Shown here piece by piece: positions 8,856-18,775 of a stretch of 64,000 bases of DNA (positions are counted from its first letter, which is position 1; each line of letters begins with the position of its first letter). Both the position numbers and the translations under genes were made by a program. Location of the stretch: the NCBI GenBank assembly GCA_035506275.1, contig DATJPT010000007.1:1-64000 (forward strand), read 5' to 3'. This DNA comes from Bacteroidota bacterium. Lineage in GTDB: Bacteria; Bacteroidota; Ignavibacteria; UBA10030; UBA8401. The notes under the pieces were generated by a model. It was not told the DNA's origin. It made no database searches and saw nothing but the letters and a program-made list of their open reading frames with translations.

Positions 8856-9098
8856 GAAGCCATCTCAAAAATATGTCACCTCATCCTTCCCAACGGGTCT
8901 GCGACCCGCAGGGTCGTTGACGATGCGCTCTCCCGCTCTTCGAGCGGGATCGCTTACTCCCCGAAGGGGTCCTTTGGGGACAGGATGAACCGCCGATGTG
9001 TTCACCCTGAGCAAGTCCCCCAAAGGTCGCCGAACAAAAGCGACTCTTTGAGGGGACGCGTCGAAGGGTCAATCTAATTTCATTTTTGAGATAGCTTC
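8856..9098 (+). repeat. MITE-like element, copy 1 (243 bp)
   Basis: Bounded by GAAGCCATCTCAAAAAT at 8856 and its near-perfect inverse ATTTTTGAGATAGCTTC ending at 9098. It has no coding capacity of note. The interior begins ATGTCACCTCATCCTTCC and holds GC-rich palindromic stretches such as CCCCGAAGGGG. It is the same length and nearly the same sequence as the copy at 25459..25701. It lies between two leftward genes. The 3' boundary is followed by TA, as at copy 3. Confidence 0.85.
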
Positions 9099-9185
9099 TA
9101 GTGAATGATCAACAAATTGCCCGATGCCTTCATCGGCATCGCTCAGGAGGCACCGGGCTCGGTTATTGTTATCTGCCAACCGCGG

Positions 9186-10085
9186 TCAATCGAGGACGAT
9201 CACAAGATATTTCTCCTTCCAGAACGTCTTCGGGTTTTTGATCATCACATATCCTTCATGATCTCCCATCTGCGCCAGCTGGAATGAACTTGCACTCCGC
9301 TTCGGAAGGATCTCGTCAACCTTGCCGTCTACGTGAATCGCCGGACTCCGGGTCATGTCTATCTGCTTGAAGTCGGATGAATCCGCATCGGCCGAGAGAG
9401 TGGTCGTCGAGCCGAGGAGTCCCCAAAGGAATCCCCCCTCATCGGAGATGATTCCCCGTTCTTTCAGTTCATCTTTTTTCCCGACAATATAATAGACGGT
9501 ATTGATCCGGGTGCGCTGATCTTCAATGGCATTGTCTTTCGCGACGATCATCGCATCCTTCTCGACGAGCTCGCGGCTCTTTGCTGCGACCGATCCTTCG
9601 AGATTGCGCACTTGTGCTTCCAGTGTTGCGATCGACTGCTCCCGCTCCGCGACAGACGATTTCAGGTTGTCAACCAGGGCTTCAAGGCTGGCGTATTTGA
9701 CCGCGGATCCGACGAGCTTCCGCTGAAGGTCGCTGACTTTCCGGCTGTTGTCTCTCAGATTGGTCCTCACAACATACAACTCATCGAGGATCGCCTTCCG
9801 CACTTGTTCCTGTGTCAGTTTCGCTCTTCCTTCGGCGTCACGGGTATTCTTCAGCAGCTTTACTTCTTTCGATCTTGCACGCTCCAGATCGACGTAGATC
9901 TGATTGACGGACTGCATAATTTGATCGATGTATTTATCCCGCGACTCGATATCTTTATGCAGCAACGCCGTTTCCGTTACCATGTCGTTGTAATCCTTTT
10001 GCAGTTCCTGCTTTTTGGCATCGTCGCACCCCGAGGCCGCTATCAGCACAAGAAGCGCCGCCACAACGATTATCCTCTTCAGCAT
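9186..10085 (-). CDS. Coiled-coil lipoprotein with Bacteroidota-type C-terminal domain
   Basis: 299 residues. The N-terminus MLKRIIVVAALLVLIAASGC gives a lipobox ending at C20, so this is a lipid-anchored envelope protein. Residues about 25-195 are heptad-rich coiled coil. The C-terminal 90 residues (YYIVGKKDELKERGII, then HVDGKVDEILPKRSASSF and VMIKNPKTFWKEKYLVIV) form a conserved module I associate with uncharacterised Bacteroidota lipoproteins. A good ribosome binding site (AGAGGAGT, five bases before ATG) supports the start. The function is unknown; a structural envelope role is only a guess. Confidence 0.65.
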   Translation of the reverse strand: MLKRIIVVAALLVLIAASGCDDAKKQELQKDYNDMVTETALLHKDIESRDKYIDQIMQSVNQIYVDLERARSKEVKLLKNTRDAEGRAKLTQEQVRKAILDELYVVRTNLRDNSRKVSDLQRKLVGSAVKYASLEALVDNLKSSVAEREQSIATLEAQVRNLEGSVAAKSRELVEKDAMIVAKDNAIEDQRTRINTVYYIVGKKDELKERGIISDEGGFLWGLLGSTTTLSADADSSDFKQIDMTRSPAIHVDGKVDEILPKRSASSFQLAQMGDHEGYVMIKNPKTFWKEKYLVIVLD

Positions 10086-10669
10086 ATGATACTCCTCTCT
10101 TCAATGTTGTGAATTGATCACTGCAACGTTTTGCAGATACTTCAGCCATCTTTCAGGCGCCGACGACAACAGCACCTCCTTTCCGCGCAACCAATTTCCC
10201 GCATTCGTATCCCGACAAATGAAACATGTCTCCGGTTGAACAGCGCGCTCTTCGGCAAAGAATGCTGCAACAGCGAATTCTGAACAAAACGGATGATTGT
10301 AACCCGGCAAACTAAGAAGGACAAAAATGGTGCCAAGCGGAAGATCCCCTTTTTCGCTTCAAGAAACGCAGCTGATTGGAATTGAGATACGCATTTTTTG
10401 CACGTCGGGTGCATTGAATGCATGGAAACAATGAGATCGTTTGGCGGGACTGACGATGATCGGCGCGGCGGGGTTTTGAATACATTGACGGTTTGAAGCG
10501 GGCGAAACGCTTTGTGCCCCTTCGGCTCCGCTGCTTCGGCTCATCCTTTCAATTTCGGTCAGAACAAAAGACTTTACAGTCCTTTAACGGAATTCAGGGC
10601 ATTTTTTATATTTTTTTGATATATTTATACAGAACTGTCACATCGCATGTTTAACTATCCGGATCACAT
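10086..10669. other. 584-base spacer between divergent genes
   Basis: Contains no open frame with recognisable homology. It should carry the promoters of the leftward lipoprotein and the rightward APC permease. An AT-rich stretch (10598-10632, runs of T and ATATATTTATA) lies about 40-70 bases before the permease ATG, but I cannot assign a confident -35/-10 pair. Confidence 0.4.
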
Positions 10670-12715
10670 ATGGAATCAAGTAGCCCGTCGAATCCCACCG
10701 ATGCAGACCCGCCGCTACTTGGAGAAGAGTCGGAACAGTCGTTCACCAAGAAAATAAAACATGCGATCCTCGGCGCCCCCCGCGATATCAAAGATCCAGG
10801 CGTTTTCCACCGCATCTCCCTTATTGCATTTCTTGCGTGGGTCGGATTGGGCGCGGACGGACTTTCTTCCTCGTCGTACGGGCCGGATGAATCGTTCCGC
10901 GCACTTGAAGGGCATGCCTACCTCGCCATCGGCCTAGCGCTCGCCACGGCATTTACCGTTTTCATCATCTCATACGCCTACTCGCGGATCATCGAACATT
11001 TTCCGTACGGCGGCGGCGGATACATCGTCGCGGGGCGCCTCCTCGGCAAACATTTCGGCGTCGTCTCCGGCTCGGCCCTGCTCGTCGATTACGTGCTAAC
11101 GATCTCGGTCTCCATCGCCAGCGGCGTCGATCAGGTCTTCAGCGTTTTGCCGCCGGACTTTCTTCCCTATAAATTGCCGGTTGTTACCTCGATGATCTTT
11201 CTCCTGATGATCCTCAACTTACGGGGAGTCCGGGAGTCTGTCACAATCCTCACCCCGATCTTTCTCGTCTTTCTCGTGACGCACGCCATCCTGATCATTG
11301 GCGGGATTGGAAACCATGCAAGCGAAGTTCACATCGTCGCCGGCAACATGCAGCATGATTTCTCGCTCGGACTAAAAACGCTCGGCCTTTTCGGCATGGC
11401 CTCCCTTTTCGCGCGCGCGTATTCGATGGGGGCAGGAACGTATACCGGCATCGAAGCGGTCTCGAACGGCATCCAGATCATGCGCGAGCCGAAGATCGAA
11501 ACGGCACGGCGCACAATGGCCTACATGGCGATCTCGCTCGCCGTCACCGCCGGCGGGATCATGGTCTGCTACCTTCTCTATCATGTCACCCCCGAACCGG
11601 GCAAGACGATGAATGCCGTCCTTCTCGACCGCTTCGCCGGAAGCTGGGTTGTCGGAAATTTCCAGGCCGGATGGCTCTTCGTCGTTGTCACGCTCGCATC
11701 GGAAGCGGCGCTCCTGTTCGTCGCCGCGCAGACGGGGTTCATCGACGGACCGCGCGTCATGGCGAACATGGCGGCCGATTCATGGCTCCCGCGAAGGTTC
11801 ACTTCACTCTCCGAACGTCTGACGATGCAGAACGGCGTCGTCCTGATATCGGGGGCCGCCCTCATCACGCTCATCATCACGAAGGGGGAAACGTCGACAT
11901 TGGTGCTGATGTATTCAATCAACGTCTTCCTGACCTTCTCGCTCTCCGAGATGGGAATGGTCCGCTACTGGATCAAGAACCGGAAGCAGTACGACGACTG
12001 GTCCAAACACATCGTCATCCACATCATCGGTCTCGTCCTCTGCCTCTCGATTCTCACCGTCAGCATCATCGAAAAATTCGCCGTCGGCGGATGGGTGACG
12101 CTGGTGATCACCGCGATTCTTATTTTCTTCTGCATGCGAGTGAAGCGCCACTACGACAAGGTCGGCAAGCAGCTGAAGCGTCTCGACGATATCCTCGCCG
12201 ACATCCCCGGCCTTAAGGCTCCGGCAAAGCCGCTGCCGTTCGACCTCAAGGGAAACACCGCAGTGCTGATGGTAAAGGAATTCAGCGGGCTCGGCATTCA
12301 TACGATCTTCACCATCAAGCGATTGTTCCCGACCCATTTCAGAAATTTTGCGTTCCTCTCTGTCGTCAACGTCGATGCAACAACATTAAAGAGCAAAGAT
12401 GAATTGACGGAAATGATCGACGCGCAAACGGCAAACCTGGAAAAATATGTCCGTCTCGCAAACCAACTCGGTTATGCCGCACGGTACCAGATCGCGGTCG
12501 GGACTGATGTGGTCGGCGAAGTGGTGAAAATGTCGACGGACATCGCCAAAGAATGTCCCCGCTCGATCTTCTTTACCGGCAAGCTTGTCTTCGAGCGGGA
12601 AAAATGGTATCAGCGCCTTCTCCATAACGAGACCGCGTACGCCATCCAGCACCGACTCCAGTTCAGCGCGATGAATTGCATGGTGCTCCCCGTCCGCGTC
12701 TATGCATCGGGGTAA
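10670..12715 (+). CDS. APC-superfamily permease with C-terminal cytoplasmic domain
   Basis: 681 residues. A cytoplasmic N-terminus is followed by about 12 hydrophobic segments between residues 45 and 500; the first carries the G-L-G-A-D-G-L-S-S-S-S-Y motif, which matches the substrate-site helix of KimA/KUP-like and amino-acid APC permeases (compare S-S-D-A-L-S-S in KimA). Residues about 530-681 form a soluble alpha/beta domain (AVLMVKEFSGLGIHTIFTI) resembling a universal-stress-protein fold, also present in that branch. It could import potassium or an amino acid; the sequence does not decide. The stop codon lies in the loop of a 9-bp hairpin (12703-12711 with 12721-12729) that has no T-run. 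Confidence 0.75.
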   Translation: MESSSPSNPTDADPPLLGEESEQSFTKKIKHAILGAPRDIKDPGVFHRISLIAFLAWVGLGADGLSSSSYGPDESFRALEGHAYLAIGLALATAFTVFIISYAYSRIIEHFPYGGGGYIVAGRLLGKHFGVVSGSALLVDYVLTISVSIASGVDQVFSVLPPDFLPYKLPVVTSMIFLLMILNLRGVRESVTILTPIFLVFLVTHAILIIGGIGNHASEVHIVAGNMQHDFSLGLKTLGLFGMASLFARAYSMGAGTYTGIEAVSNGIQIMREPKIETARRTMAYMAISLAVTAGGIMVCYLLYHVTPEPGKTMNAVLLDRFAGSWVVGNFQAGWLFVVVTLASEAALLFVAAQTGFIDGPRVMANMAADSWLPRRFTSLSERLTMQNGVVLISGAALITLIITKGETSTLVLMYSINVFLTFSLSEMGMVRYWIKNRKQYDDWSKHIVIHIIGLVLCLSILTVSIIEKFAVGGWVTLVITAILIFFCMRVKRHYDKVGKQLKRLDDILADIPGLKAPAKPLPFDLKGNTAVLMVKEFSGLGIHTIFTIKRLFPTHFRNFAFLSVVNVDATTLKSKDELTEMIDAQTANLEKYVRLANQLGYAARYQIAVGTDVVGEVVKMSTDIAKECPRSIFFTGKLVFEREKWYQRLLHNETAYAIQHRLQFSAMNCMVLPVRVYASG

Positions 12716-13200
12716 TTCTTCCCGATGCAGGCTGTGACCGGCAGCATATTCTCCATCTCCCCGGTTGAATTTAAAGAGGGGAAGAGGTAAACGCCCGTCG
12801 TGTTCGTGATATTCACCTTCGTTGAAGTTTTGCCGTTGACCGGTTTCTTGCACATGAAGCCTTCCCAAGGCTTCATCATTGCCCCTTAATTCCAATACTT
12901 TTTGATTTCGGAAGAACCTCTGGGCGATCCTCTTCATGGTTCGACGAGGAATATTTTTGCTCCGGAAAGGCGGTACGAGATGCTGACAGTTTCGCCGGCA
13001 AAGAGGAGGCTCGCTGGATAATACGCTGATCATGGAAGCAAACTCGCTCGGAGCAACGGCATGGCCGGCGAGAAGTTCAAGTCGATAAAGAACATGGTGC
13101 TGGTAAAGTAGGCGGGATCGCCGAGCGGGGATTCTTTCAGGATGTCTTTATTGATCTCGTTCCCAACTTCTGGTTGGGAACGAGCCAGGCGGACCCGAGC
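12716..13200. other. 485-base spacer with possible decayed coding remnants
   Basis: No full gene. Two short minus-strand stretches look protein-like: one from ATG 12879 (preceded by AAGGGG) to TAG at 12703, 58 codons, and one ending at TGA near 13031 that reads NEINKDILKESPLGDPAYF. Neither matches a family I recognise and they are in different frames, so they could be debris of a lost gene or chance. The hairpin at 13156-13184 is listed separately. Confidence 0.35.
13156..13184. repeat. Perfect 12-bp inverted repeat next to the isochorismatase stop
   Basis: CTCGTTCCCAAC (13156-13167) pairs perfectly with GTTGGGAACGAG (13173-13184) around a five-base loop. It lies 17 bases past the stop of the leftward isochorismatase-like gene. 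No T-run follows on either strand, so it is not a standard intrinsic terminator; mRNA 3'-end protection or a dispersed hairpin repeat are alternatives. Confidence 0.6.
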
Positions 13201-13764
13201 TTACGCCAGGTCGGCCAAGATTTCTTCCGTCTTTCTGATCCTCCCCATCTTTCCGAACGTCAGCTTCATCGGATACTCGTGTTCTTCTTTTGAGCGGGCG
13301 GAGCAGGCGTCCTCGACGAAGATCTGTTGATACCCGTATTCGAATGCAAACCGGGCCGTGCTCTCGACGCCGGCATTCGTCGAAATGCCGCAGAGGACGA
13401 TCGTCTCGATCTTCCTTCTTCGCAATTGCAAGTCGAGCTCCGTCCCGTAGAACGCTCCCCACTGCCGTTTCGTGATCACGATATCCCCCGGCTTCGGTCC
13501 CAGTTCGGGGAGTATTTCGGCCCAGTCGGGGGGCCTTTGTCCCATCTGCATGGTATTGTCCGCTATCGGACGAAGAGCATCTTTTCCGTCCGGAGAGGGC
13601 GTTACCCGGACGAGAAAGACCGGCATCTGGTGTTTGCGAAATGCGTCCGCGATCTTCACCGCGTTCGCAACGACCGCGCTCGAAGGATACGGTTGCGTGT
13701 TTATGCTGACGATCCCTTTTTGAAGGTCGATGACGACCAATGCTGTGTTTAATTTGTCGATCAT
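13201..13764 (-). CDS. Isochorismatase-family hydrolase lacking the usual catalytic Cys
   Basis: 187 residues with the family fold markers: D13 in ALVVIDLQKG, K99 in IVITKRQWGAF and the loop VLCGISTNAGVESTARFAFEYGYQ. In cysteine hydrolases of this family the loop reads T-[ND]-x-C-V; here it is T-N-A-G-V, so G132 replaces the nucleophile. Isochorismatases proper (EntB, PhzD) also lack that Cys, and a TNxGVEST subgroup is common, so this is probably a natural non-thiol member and not a dead enzyme. The substrate is unknown. It is a single gene with no obvious operon partner. Confidence 0.8.
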   Translation of the reverse strand: MIDKLNTALVVIDLQKGIVSINTQPYPSSAVVANAVKIADAFRKHQMPVFLVRVTPSPDGKDALRPIADNTMQMGQRPPDWAEILPELGPKPGDIVITKRQWGAFYGTELDLQLRRRKIETIVLCGISTNAGVESTARFAFEYGYQQIFVEDACSARSKEEHEYPMKLTFGKMGRIRKTEEILADLA

Positions 13765-14074
13765 GGCAACAGGATGTTTGTCATTAAGAGGATTAAAATA
13801 AAGGTAGGAGAAACAAGAACGAAAGGCAATAAAGTCTTTCAGTGGGTAGTGTCCTAATTCAAATAAACATCTAAGAGTCCTTCAGCAATGTCTAGGGAGA
13901 GTCGTCGCTTTTCGACGGCGAAAGAACGTCGGGACTCAGAATGACGGGAATTCAATTATAGCGAAGATGTCGTCGAAAAAAATTAGGACGCCACCCTTAG
14001 GTATGGCATGTTTCCGCCGGACGGATTTTCGAACATCTTCACGCTAGAGATTTATGTACCCAGCTGTTTTTTTC
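13765..14074. other. 310-base spacer with one hairpin
   Basis: No gene seen. The only structure is a hairpin, GTCGTCG (13901-13907) with CGACGGC (13913-13919), that closely resembles a stronger one at 25411-25431 (GGTCGTCG/CGACGACC). Upstream promoter elements for the isochorismatase gene are not evident. Confidence 0.45.
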
Positions 14075-15073
<999 letters not shown>

Positions 15074-15095
15074 AAGTAGATCCCTATTGATGCCG

Positions 15096-15143
15096 AATGA
15101 CAAATGACAAATGACAAATGACAAATGACAAATGACAAATGAC
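15096..15143. repeat. Tandem heptamer array (AAATGAC), about 7 copies
   Basis: Six perfect AAATGAC units (15102-15143) preceded by a partial unit from 15096. It sits between the aldo/keto reductase start and the pabB-pabC remnant. On the other side of that remnant, at 16177-16194, lies GTCATTTGCCATTTGTCA, which is the same word in inverse orientation, so the remnant is bracketed by inverted versions of the motif. Copy number is likely unstable by slippage. Confidence 0.85.
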
Positions 15144-15176
15144 GATATGATGATTCAGAGGAACTTTCGGAATACG

Positions 15177-16151
15177 TCAATCGGAATTGTGGGAGAGTCC
15201 CTCAGCATCGGCAAGCGTGCAGGCCTCCCATTTCCGTACCGAATTAATCCTGAAGATCCCTTTCGCCCTGACAACATCTTCTTTAGTTAACACACCCTCA
15301 GCGATCTTCCCCGATTCCAGGAGATGCTTTCGCATGACGCCCGGAAGAAGTCCCGAAAAAACCGGCGGCGTCAGCAGCCTGTTGTCAATATCCAGAACGA
15401 TATTGGCAATCGTCGTTTCGGTGATCTCCCCCCGTTCATTCCGCAGAAGGAGGTCATCATTCCCCTTCGCCGGCTGAAGAGCGCTGTCGTACGCATCGCG
15501 AAGGGACGTTTTATGGTATAACATGCGGTCCTGAGAATTCACCGGTGTGCGCGAGAATGCTAGCCGAACCGCCGTTGACCTCCGTTCCGGGAACGGCGCC
15601 GCCTGGAAAAAACAAGAATGCGGAGGAGGATCGTCGCCGGCGATGGCGCAGAAAAAAGAGAACGGGTCGATGTCGAGATCGGAGTTCAGGCGGTACGTAT
15701 AATTTACCTTATACCTTTCTCCGTCCCCAATGAGTTCCCTTATCCGGCTCACGCACCGTTCATGTTCCTCTCTCGAGATGGCGGGCATCCATTGAAGGCC
15801 GACGCTCTCCCCGTTCATCCGTTCGTCCATGCAAACAGGCTGCGGGGACGCAAACAGGCTGAACGAAAGGAGGGGTAATCCGCCGCGGCGAGTCTTCGTG
15901 CAAAATGCGGAATCGAATGCCGAAGCCGCTTCATAACTTATGAAACCAGCCGCATAAAGTCTCTTTTCGCGCAGACTCTCCTCTATCCGATGAATCGCCG
16001 GCACTACTTCGGCCACGTCGTCTACTTCGATGCACTCCAGCGGATCTCTGAACTGAAGCCAGTTGCCGCGTGCGCGATCATACACCAGAGCATAGTAATC
16101 GCCCGGAGACGGCTTCAAAAGAGCTTCGGTCTCTAATTCTTTAAGGTTCAT
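15177..16151 (-). pseudogene. Internally deleted pabB-pabC fusion (aminodeoxychorismate synthase/lyase)
   Basis: Residues 1 to about 190 are the N-terminal part of PabB, including the family run AAGFISYEAASAFD and the beginning of the chorismate-binding domain (ISREEHERCVSRIRELI, YKVNYTYRL). From about 200 the text becomes the second half of an aminodeoxychorismate lyase: VRLAFSRTPVNS, YHKTSLRDAYDSAL (catalytic Lys region), ETTIANIVLD and PGVMRKHLLESG. A PabBC fusion is normally about 600-700 residues; here 325 remain, without the chorismate-binding core and the first half of the lyase. The reading frame is intact, so this looks like an in-frame deletion of about 300 codons. Synthase activity is very unlikely; lyase activity is doubtful. 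The start at 16151 has GGGA seven bases upstream. Confidence 0.75.
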
Positions 16152-16164
16152 ACTATCCCGCGTG

Positions 16165-16194
16165 AATGACGAATTCGTCATTTGCCATTTGTCA
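16165..16194. repeat. Perfect 18-bp palindrome plus inverted AAATGAC words
   Basis: AATGACGAATTCGTCATT occupies 16165-16182 and is perfectly self-complementary. It overlaps the end of the serine hydrolase gene (stop 16178-16180) and lies just upstream of the pabB-pabC remnant. The following GCCATTTGTCA continues the inverted AAATGAC theme seen at 15096-15143. It could be an operator or a product of the same slippage-prone sequence. Confidence 0.6.
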
Positions 16195-17326
16195 ACGGGT
16201 CATACAGTGCGCGGCATAGTCCTTCAACTTCCCCCTTTTTTTCTCCAAGATAAGGGGAAACATTGCTAAGGACAACAACACCGACGTGCATTTTTCGTTC
16301 AAAGATCACTCCGCACGTATAACCCGGAGTCGCACCGAACGCTCCCTGATGAACCTTCCCCCGTTCACTGTAGGGGGCCCAGCCGAGCGCCCCGGAAAAA
16401 TGTTCGTCGAATTGTTTTGTCGGCTTCTGAGCGAGATAGAAATACGTCGTGTCGGTCATGTTCATCTTCAGATATTTCACGAGGTCCCTCGCCGTCGATT
16501 TTATCCCGCCGCAACCGGTGAGGACACCGCAATCGCCGCTGCTAAACGGAAGCGGATCGCCGGTCGGATATCTCCCCCGGATCATGCGACGCATCCGGCC
16601 GGAAGCAGGCTCAACGAATGTATCCCGCATGTCCAAGGGGGCGCAAACTGTCTCGAATAAAAGTTGTTCGTACGATTTTCCCGAGACCAACGTCAGGATG
16701 TGGCCTAACAATCCCGCTCCCAGGTTGGAATATAATCGCTGCTCGCCGGGAGTGGACTGCAAGACCAATTGATGCTCTAAATAATCATAGAGCCGGTCTT
16801 TGGTATAGGATCTGTACGGAGCGTATTGGTCGAACGGATATTTCTCGTCGTTCCTCACGTTCGTCGGTTCGAACGGGAGTCCCGAGGTATGATCTGCAAG
16901 CTCGACCAGGGTCGGTTCCTTTCCGTTCAGCAAACTCTGGTGCAGCGCGATTGGAAGAAACTTCGCTATCGGATCATTCAGGCTGAGTGTCCCGTCAAGG
17001 ACGAGCTTTGCGAGCATCGTGCCAGTGAAGGTCTTCGTGATCGACCCGATCTCGAAGATGCTATCGCGGTTCTCGACATAGACCAGCGAGTCGTTGCGCC
17101 GCTCAATGCCGACGTAGTTTTCCGAATCCCCGGTGATCATGCACAGAGAAAGCTGGGTCCCGTTCGGATAATACTGAGCCCGCTCGAACACCGCCATCGC
17201 CTGAACCGTGTCGAGGGAGTTCGGACCGTTAGTAAGAGGGAGCTTCTCGAGCTGTCTGCCGTTGAACAACGAACAGGATGACAGCGACAAGAGGAGGAGA
17301 AGAGATGAGGCTTTTGTGATTGTCAT
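16178..17326 (-). CDS. Beta-lactamase-fold serine hydrolase, lipoprotein
   Basis: 382 residues. MTITKASSLLLLLSLSSC gives a lipobox with C18, so the enzyme is membrane-anchored and faces the periplasm. The active site of the class C beta-lactamase/DD-peptidase family is present: S95-I-T-K98 (SxxK), Y199-S-N201 and HQGAFGATPGY near the C-terminus in place of KTG. It most likely acts on peptidoglycan peptides or small esters or amides; true beta-lactamase activity cannot be inferred. Its 3' end runs into a perfect palindrome before the pabB-pabC remnant. Confidence 0.85.
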   Translation of the reverse strand: MTITKASSLLLLLSLSSCSLFNGRQLEKLPLTNGPNSLDTVQAMAVFERAQYYPNGTQLSLCMITGDSENYVGIERRNDSLVYVENRDSIFEIGSITKTFTGTMLAKLVLDGTLSLNDPIAKFLPIALHQSLLNGKEPTLVELADHTSGLPFEPTNVRNDEKYPFDQYAPYRSYTKDRLYDYLEHQLVLQSTPGEQRLYSNLGAGLLGHILTLVSGKSYEQLLFETVCAPLDMRDTFVEPASGRMRRMIRGRYPTGDPLPFSSGDCGVLTGCGGIKSTARDLVKYLKMNMTDTTYFYLAQKPTKQFDEHFSGALGWAPYSERGKVHQGAFGATPGYTCGVIFERKMHVGVVVLSNVSPYLGEKKGEVEGLCRALYDPLTNGK

Positions 17327-17436
17327 GTGTGGAGTCCGCAGTGTTAAGTGTAACGAATACTTCTCCGAATTGCCACTTCCTCACTCAGCGTTTACATTCA
17401 TCACTCGGCATTTGTAGCTTGTCATTCTACCGCAAA

Positions 17437-17868
17437 TTATTTCTTTTTGTCAGCCTTCTTCCCAAACTGCTTGTAGAATTTATCCAAAAAGTAATTCCAT
17501 CCCCCTTCGTGCCCTTTTCCCCCCTCATTGTCGGGAAGACCGGAATGCACCAGGGTCAGCAATGTCTCTTCCCCTTTTTTCTCGAACGTCAGTGTTACCG
17601 TCGATTCATGTCCGAGGGTGTTGGGGGACATCCAGGTATGTTGGATTCGGGCAGGACGCTTGACCTCTTTGAATCGACCGAAATGGGGGGTCCCGCTCAT
17701 CAACCAGTAAAATAGCCCATCGACTTTGGGGTTGAAGATCAATTTATCCCCCTCGTGCCAGGGAGTCCCCGGGACCTTAGGGTTCAGCCATCCGTCGAAT
17801 ACCTCGCCTGGAGGGGCTTGTATTGTTCGTTCAACTTTAACCTCAATGGTCTTTGCCGGTTCCTTCAT
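17437..17868 (-). CDS. AHSA1/SRPBCC-domain protein (single domain)
   Basis: 143 residues from ATG 17868, which has AGAGGAGT at a suitable distance; an in-frame GTG nine bases earlier is too close to that site. The AHSA1-like START fold is shown by VERTIQAPPGEVFDGWLNP, KRPARIQHTW and STVTLTFEKKGEETLLTLVHSGLPDNE. It is a close paralogue of the first half of the next gene upstream (17921..18775) and is probably its tandem duplicate. These proteins bind hydrophobic ligands or act in stress responses; the substrate is unknown. It is likely the third gene of the ArsR-led operon. Confidence 0.85.
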   Translation of the reverse strand: MKEPAKTIEVKVERTIQAPPGEVFDGWLNPKVPGTPWHEGDKLIFNPKVDGLFYWLMSGTPHFGRFKEVKRPARIQHTWMSPNTLGHESTVTLTFEKKGEETLLTLVHSGLPDNEGGKGHEGGWNYFLDKFYKQFGKKADKKK

Positions 17869-17920
17869 GCCTTCCACTCCTCTCTGATTGTTTTGAAGTA
17901 TTGTTTAGAATGACAGCGTT

Positions 17921-18775
17921 CTATATCGCTTTGCCATCCGTGATAAAGTTACATAGCCACTCCTTGATCACCGTATTCCAGCTCTGCTCACACCTCGCAT
18001 AGCACTCTTTTTCTGGAATTAGCCCTTCATGGGTAAAATGAATCACGCTTCGATCCCCTTTCGCGGCGATTTCGAAAACCAATTTTGTGCCCGTCCATTC
18101 AGATTTATTTTTTTCGATCCAATTCAGCGCGCTGTCGTCAACAAGCCAGACAATTTTCCTGCCGGGAACGACCTCAACCAGTTTCTGTTTTGAATAATGC
18201 CGGTCGCCGTGGCGAATGACAAATTCATCGTTGAGTTTTGTGCTCCCCCCTTCAATATCCTTCGTCCACCATTTCGAGACTTCGAGGATGAGTCTGAATA
18301 CATCTTCGGGAGATCTTGCAACTTCAATTGTTGCCGTGTAATTTTTCTTCCCCGAGACATCCGCAAATTGACCGGGGAAAATATTCAGGAAGTAGTTCCA
18401 CCCCTTCTCAAACCCTCGCCCTTCGTCGGTGTCCGGAATGTCCGAATGGACGAGGGTCATCAGCGTCTCTTCTCCCTGTTTCTCGAAGGTCACGGTCACC
18501 GTCGATTCTACTCCCATGGTGTCCGGCGAGACCCAGGTATGCTGAATTCGGTCTGGCCGCTCCGTTTTCGTGAACCTTCCGTATCCGTAGTGGTACATCC
18601 CCGGCTTGCGCCAGTAGAAGAGCCCGTCTGCTTTTTGGTCCAAGATCAGCTTGTCGACAGAACTCCAGGGATTGCCGGGAATTTTTGGGTTCAGCCACGC
18701 GTCGTAAACTTTATCCGGAGAAGCGGGGATCGTTCGTTCAAACCTAAATTCAAGGGCCTTCTTCAATCCATTCAT
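17921..18775 (-). CDS. Tandem AHSA1/SRPBCC-domain protein
   Basis: 284 residues with two SRPBCC domains. Residues 1-140 mirror the downstream paralogue (FERTIPASPDKVYDAWLNP, STVTVTFEKQGEETLMTLVHS) and about 145-284 are a second, divergent copy (YTATIEVARSPEDVFRLILEVSKWW, TKLVFEIAAKGDRSVIHFTHEGL). The ATG overlaps the stop of the ArsR gene as ATGA, so the pair is translationally coupled. ArsR-AHSA1 pairs are a common arrangement in which the repressor controls the START-domain protein. The ligand is unknown. Confidence 0.87.
   Translation of the reverse strand: MNGLKKALEFRFERTIPASPDKVYDAWLNPKIPGNPWSSVDKLILDQKADGLFYWRKPGMYHYGYGRFTKTERPDRIQHTWVSPDTMGVESTVTVTFEKQGEETLMTLVHSDIPDTDEGRGFEKGWNYFLNIFPGQFADVSGKKNYTATIEVARSPEDVFRLILEVSKWWTKDIEGGSTKLNDEFVIRHGDRHYSKQKLVEVVPGRKIVWLVDDSALNWIEKNKSEWTGTKLVFEIAAKGDRSVIHFTHEGLIPEKECYARCEQSWNTVIKEWLCNFITDGKAI

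Noticed and set aside
12703..12729. 9-bp hairpin around the APC permease stop, considered as a terminator
   Set aside because: No T-run follows; kept only as a note in the gene entry.
13201..13764. Isochorismatase-family gene as a dead enzyme because the Cys is missing
   Set aside because: A TNxGVEST subgroup and true isochorismatases naturally lack that Cys; Asp and Lys are retained.
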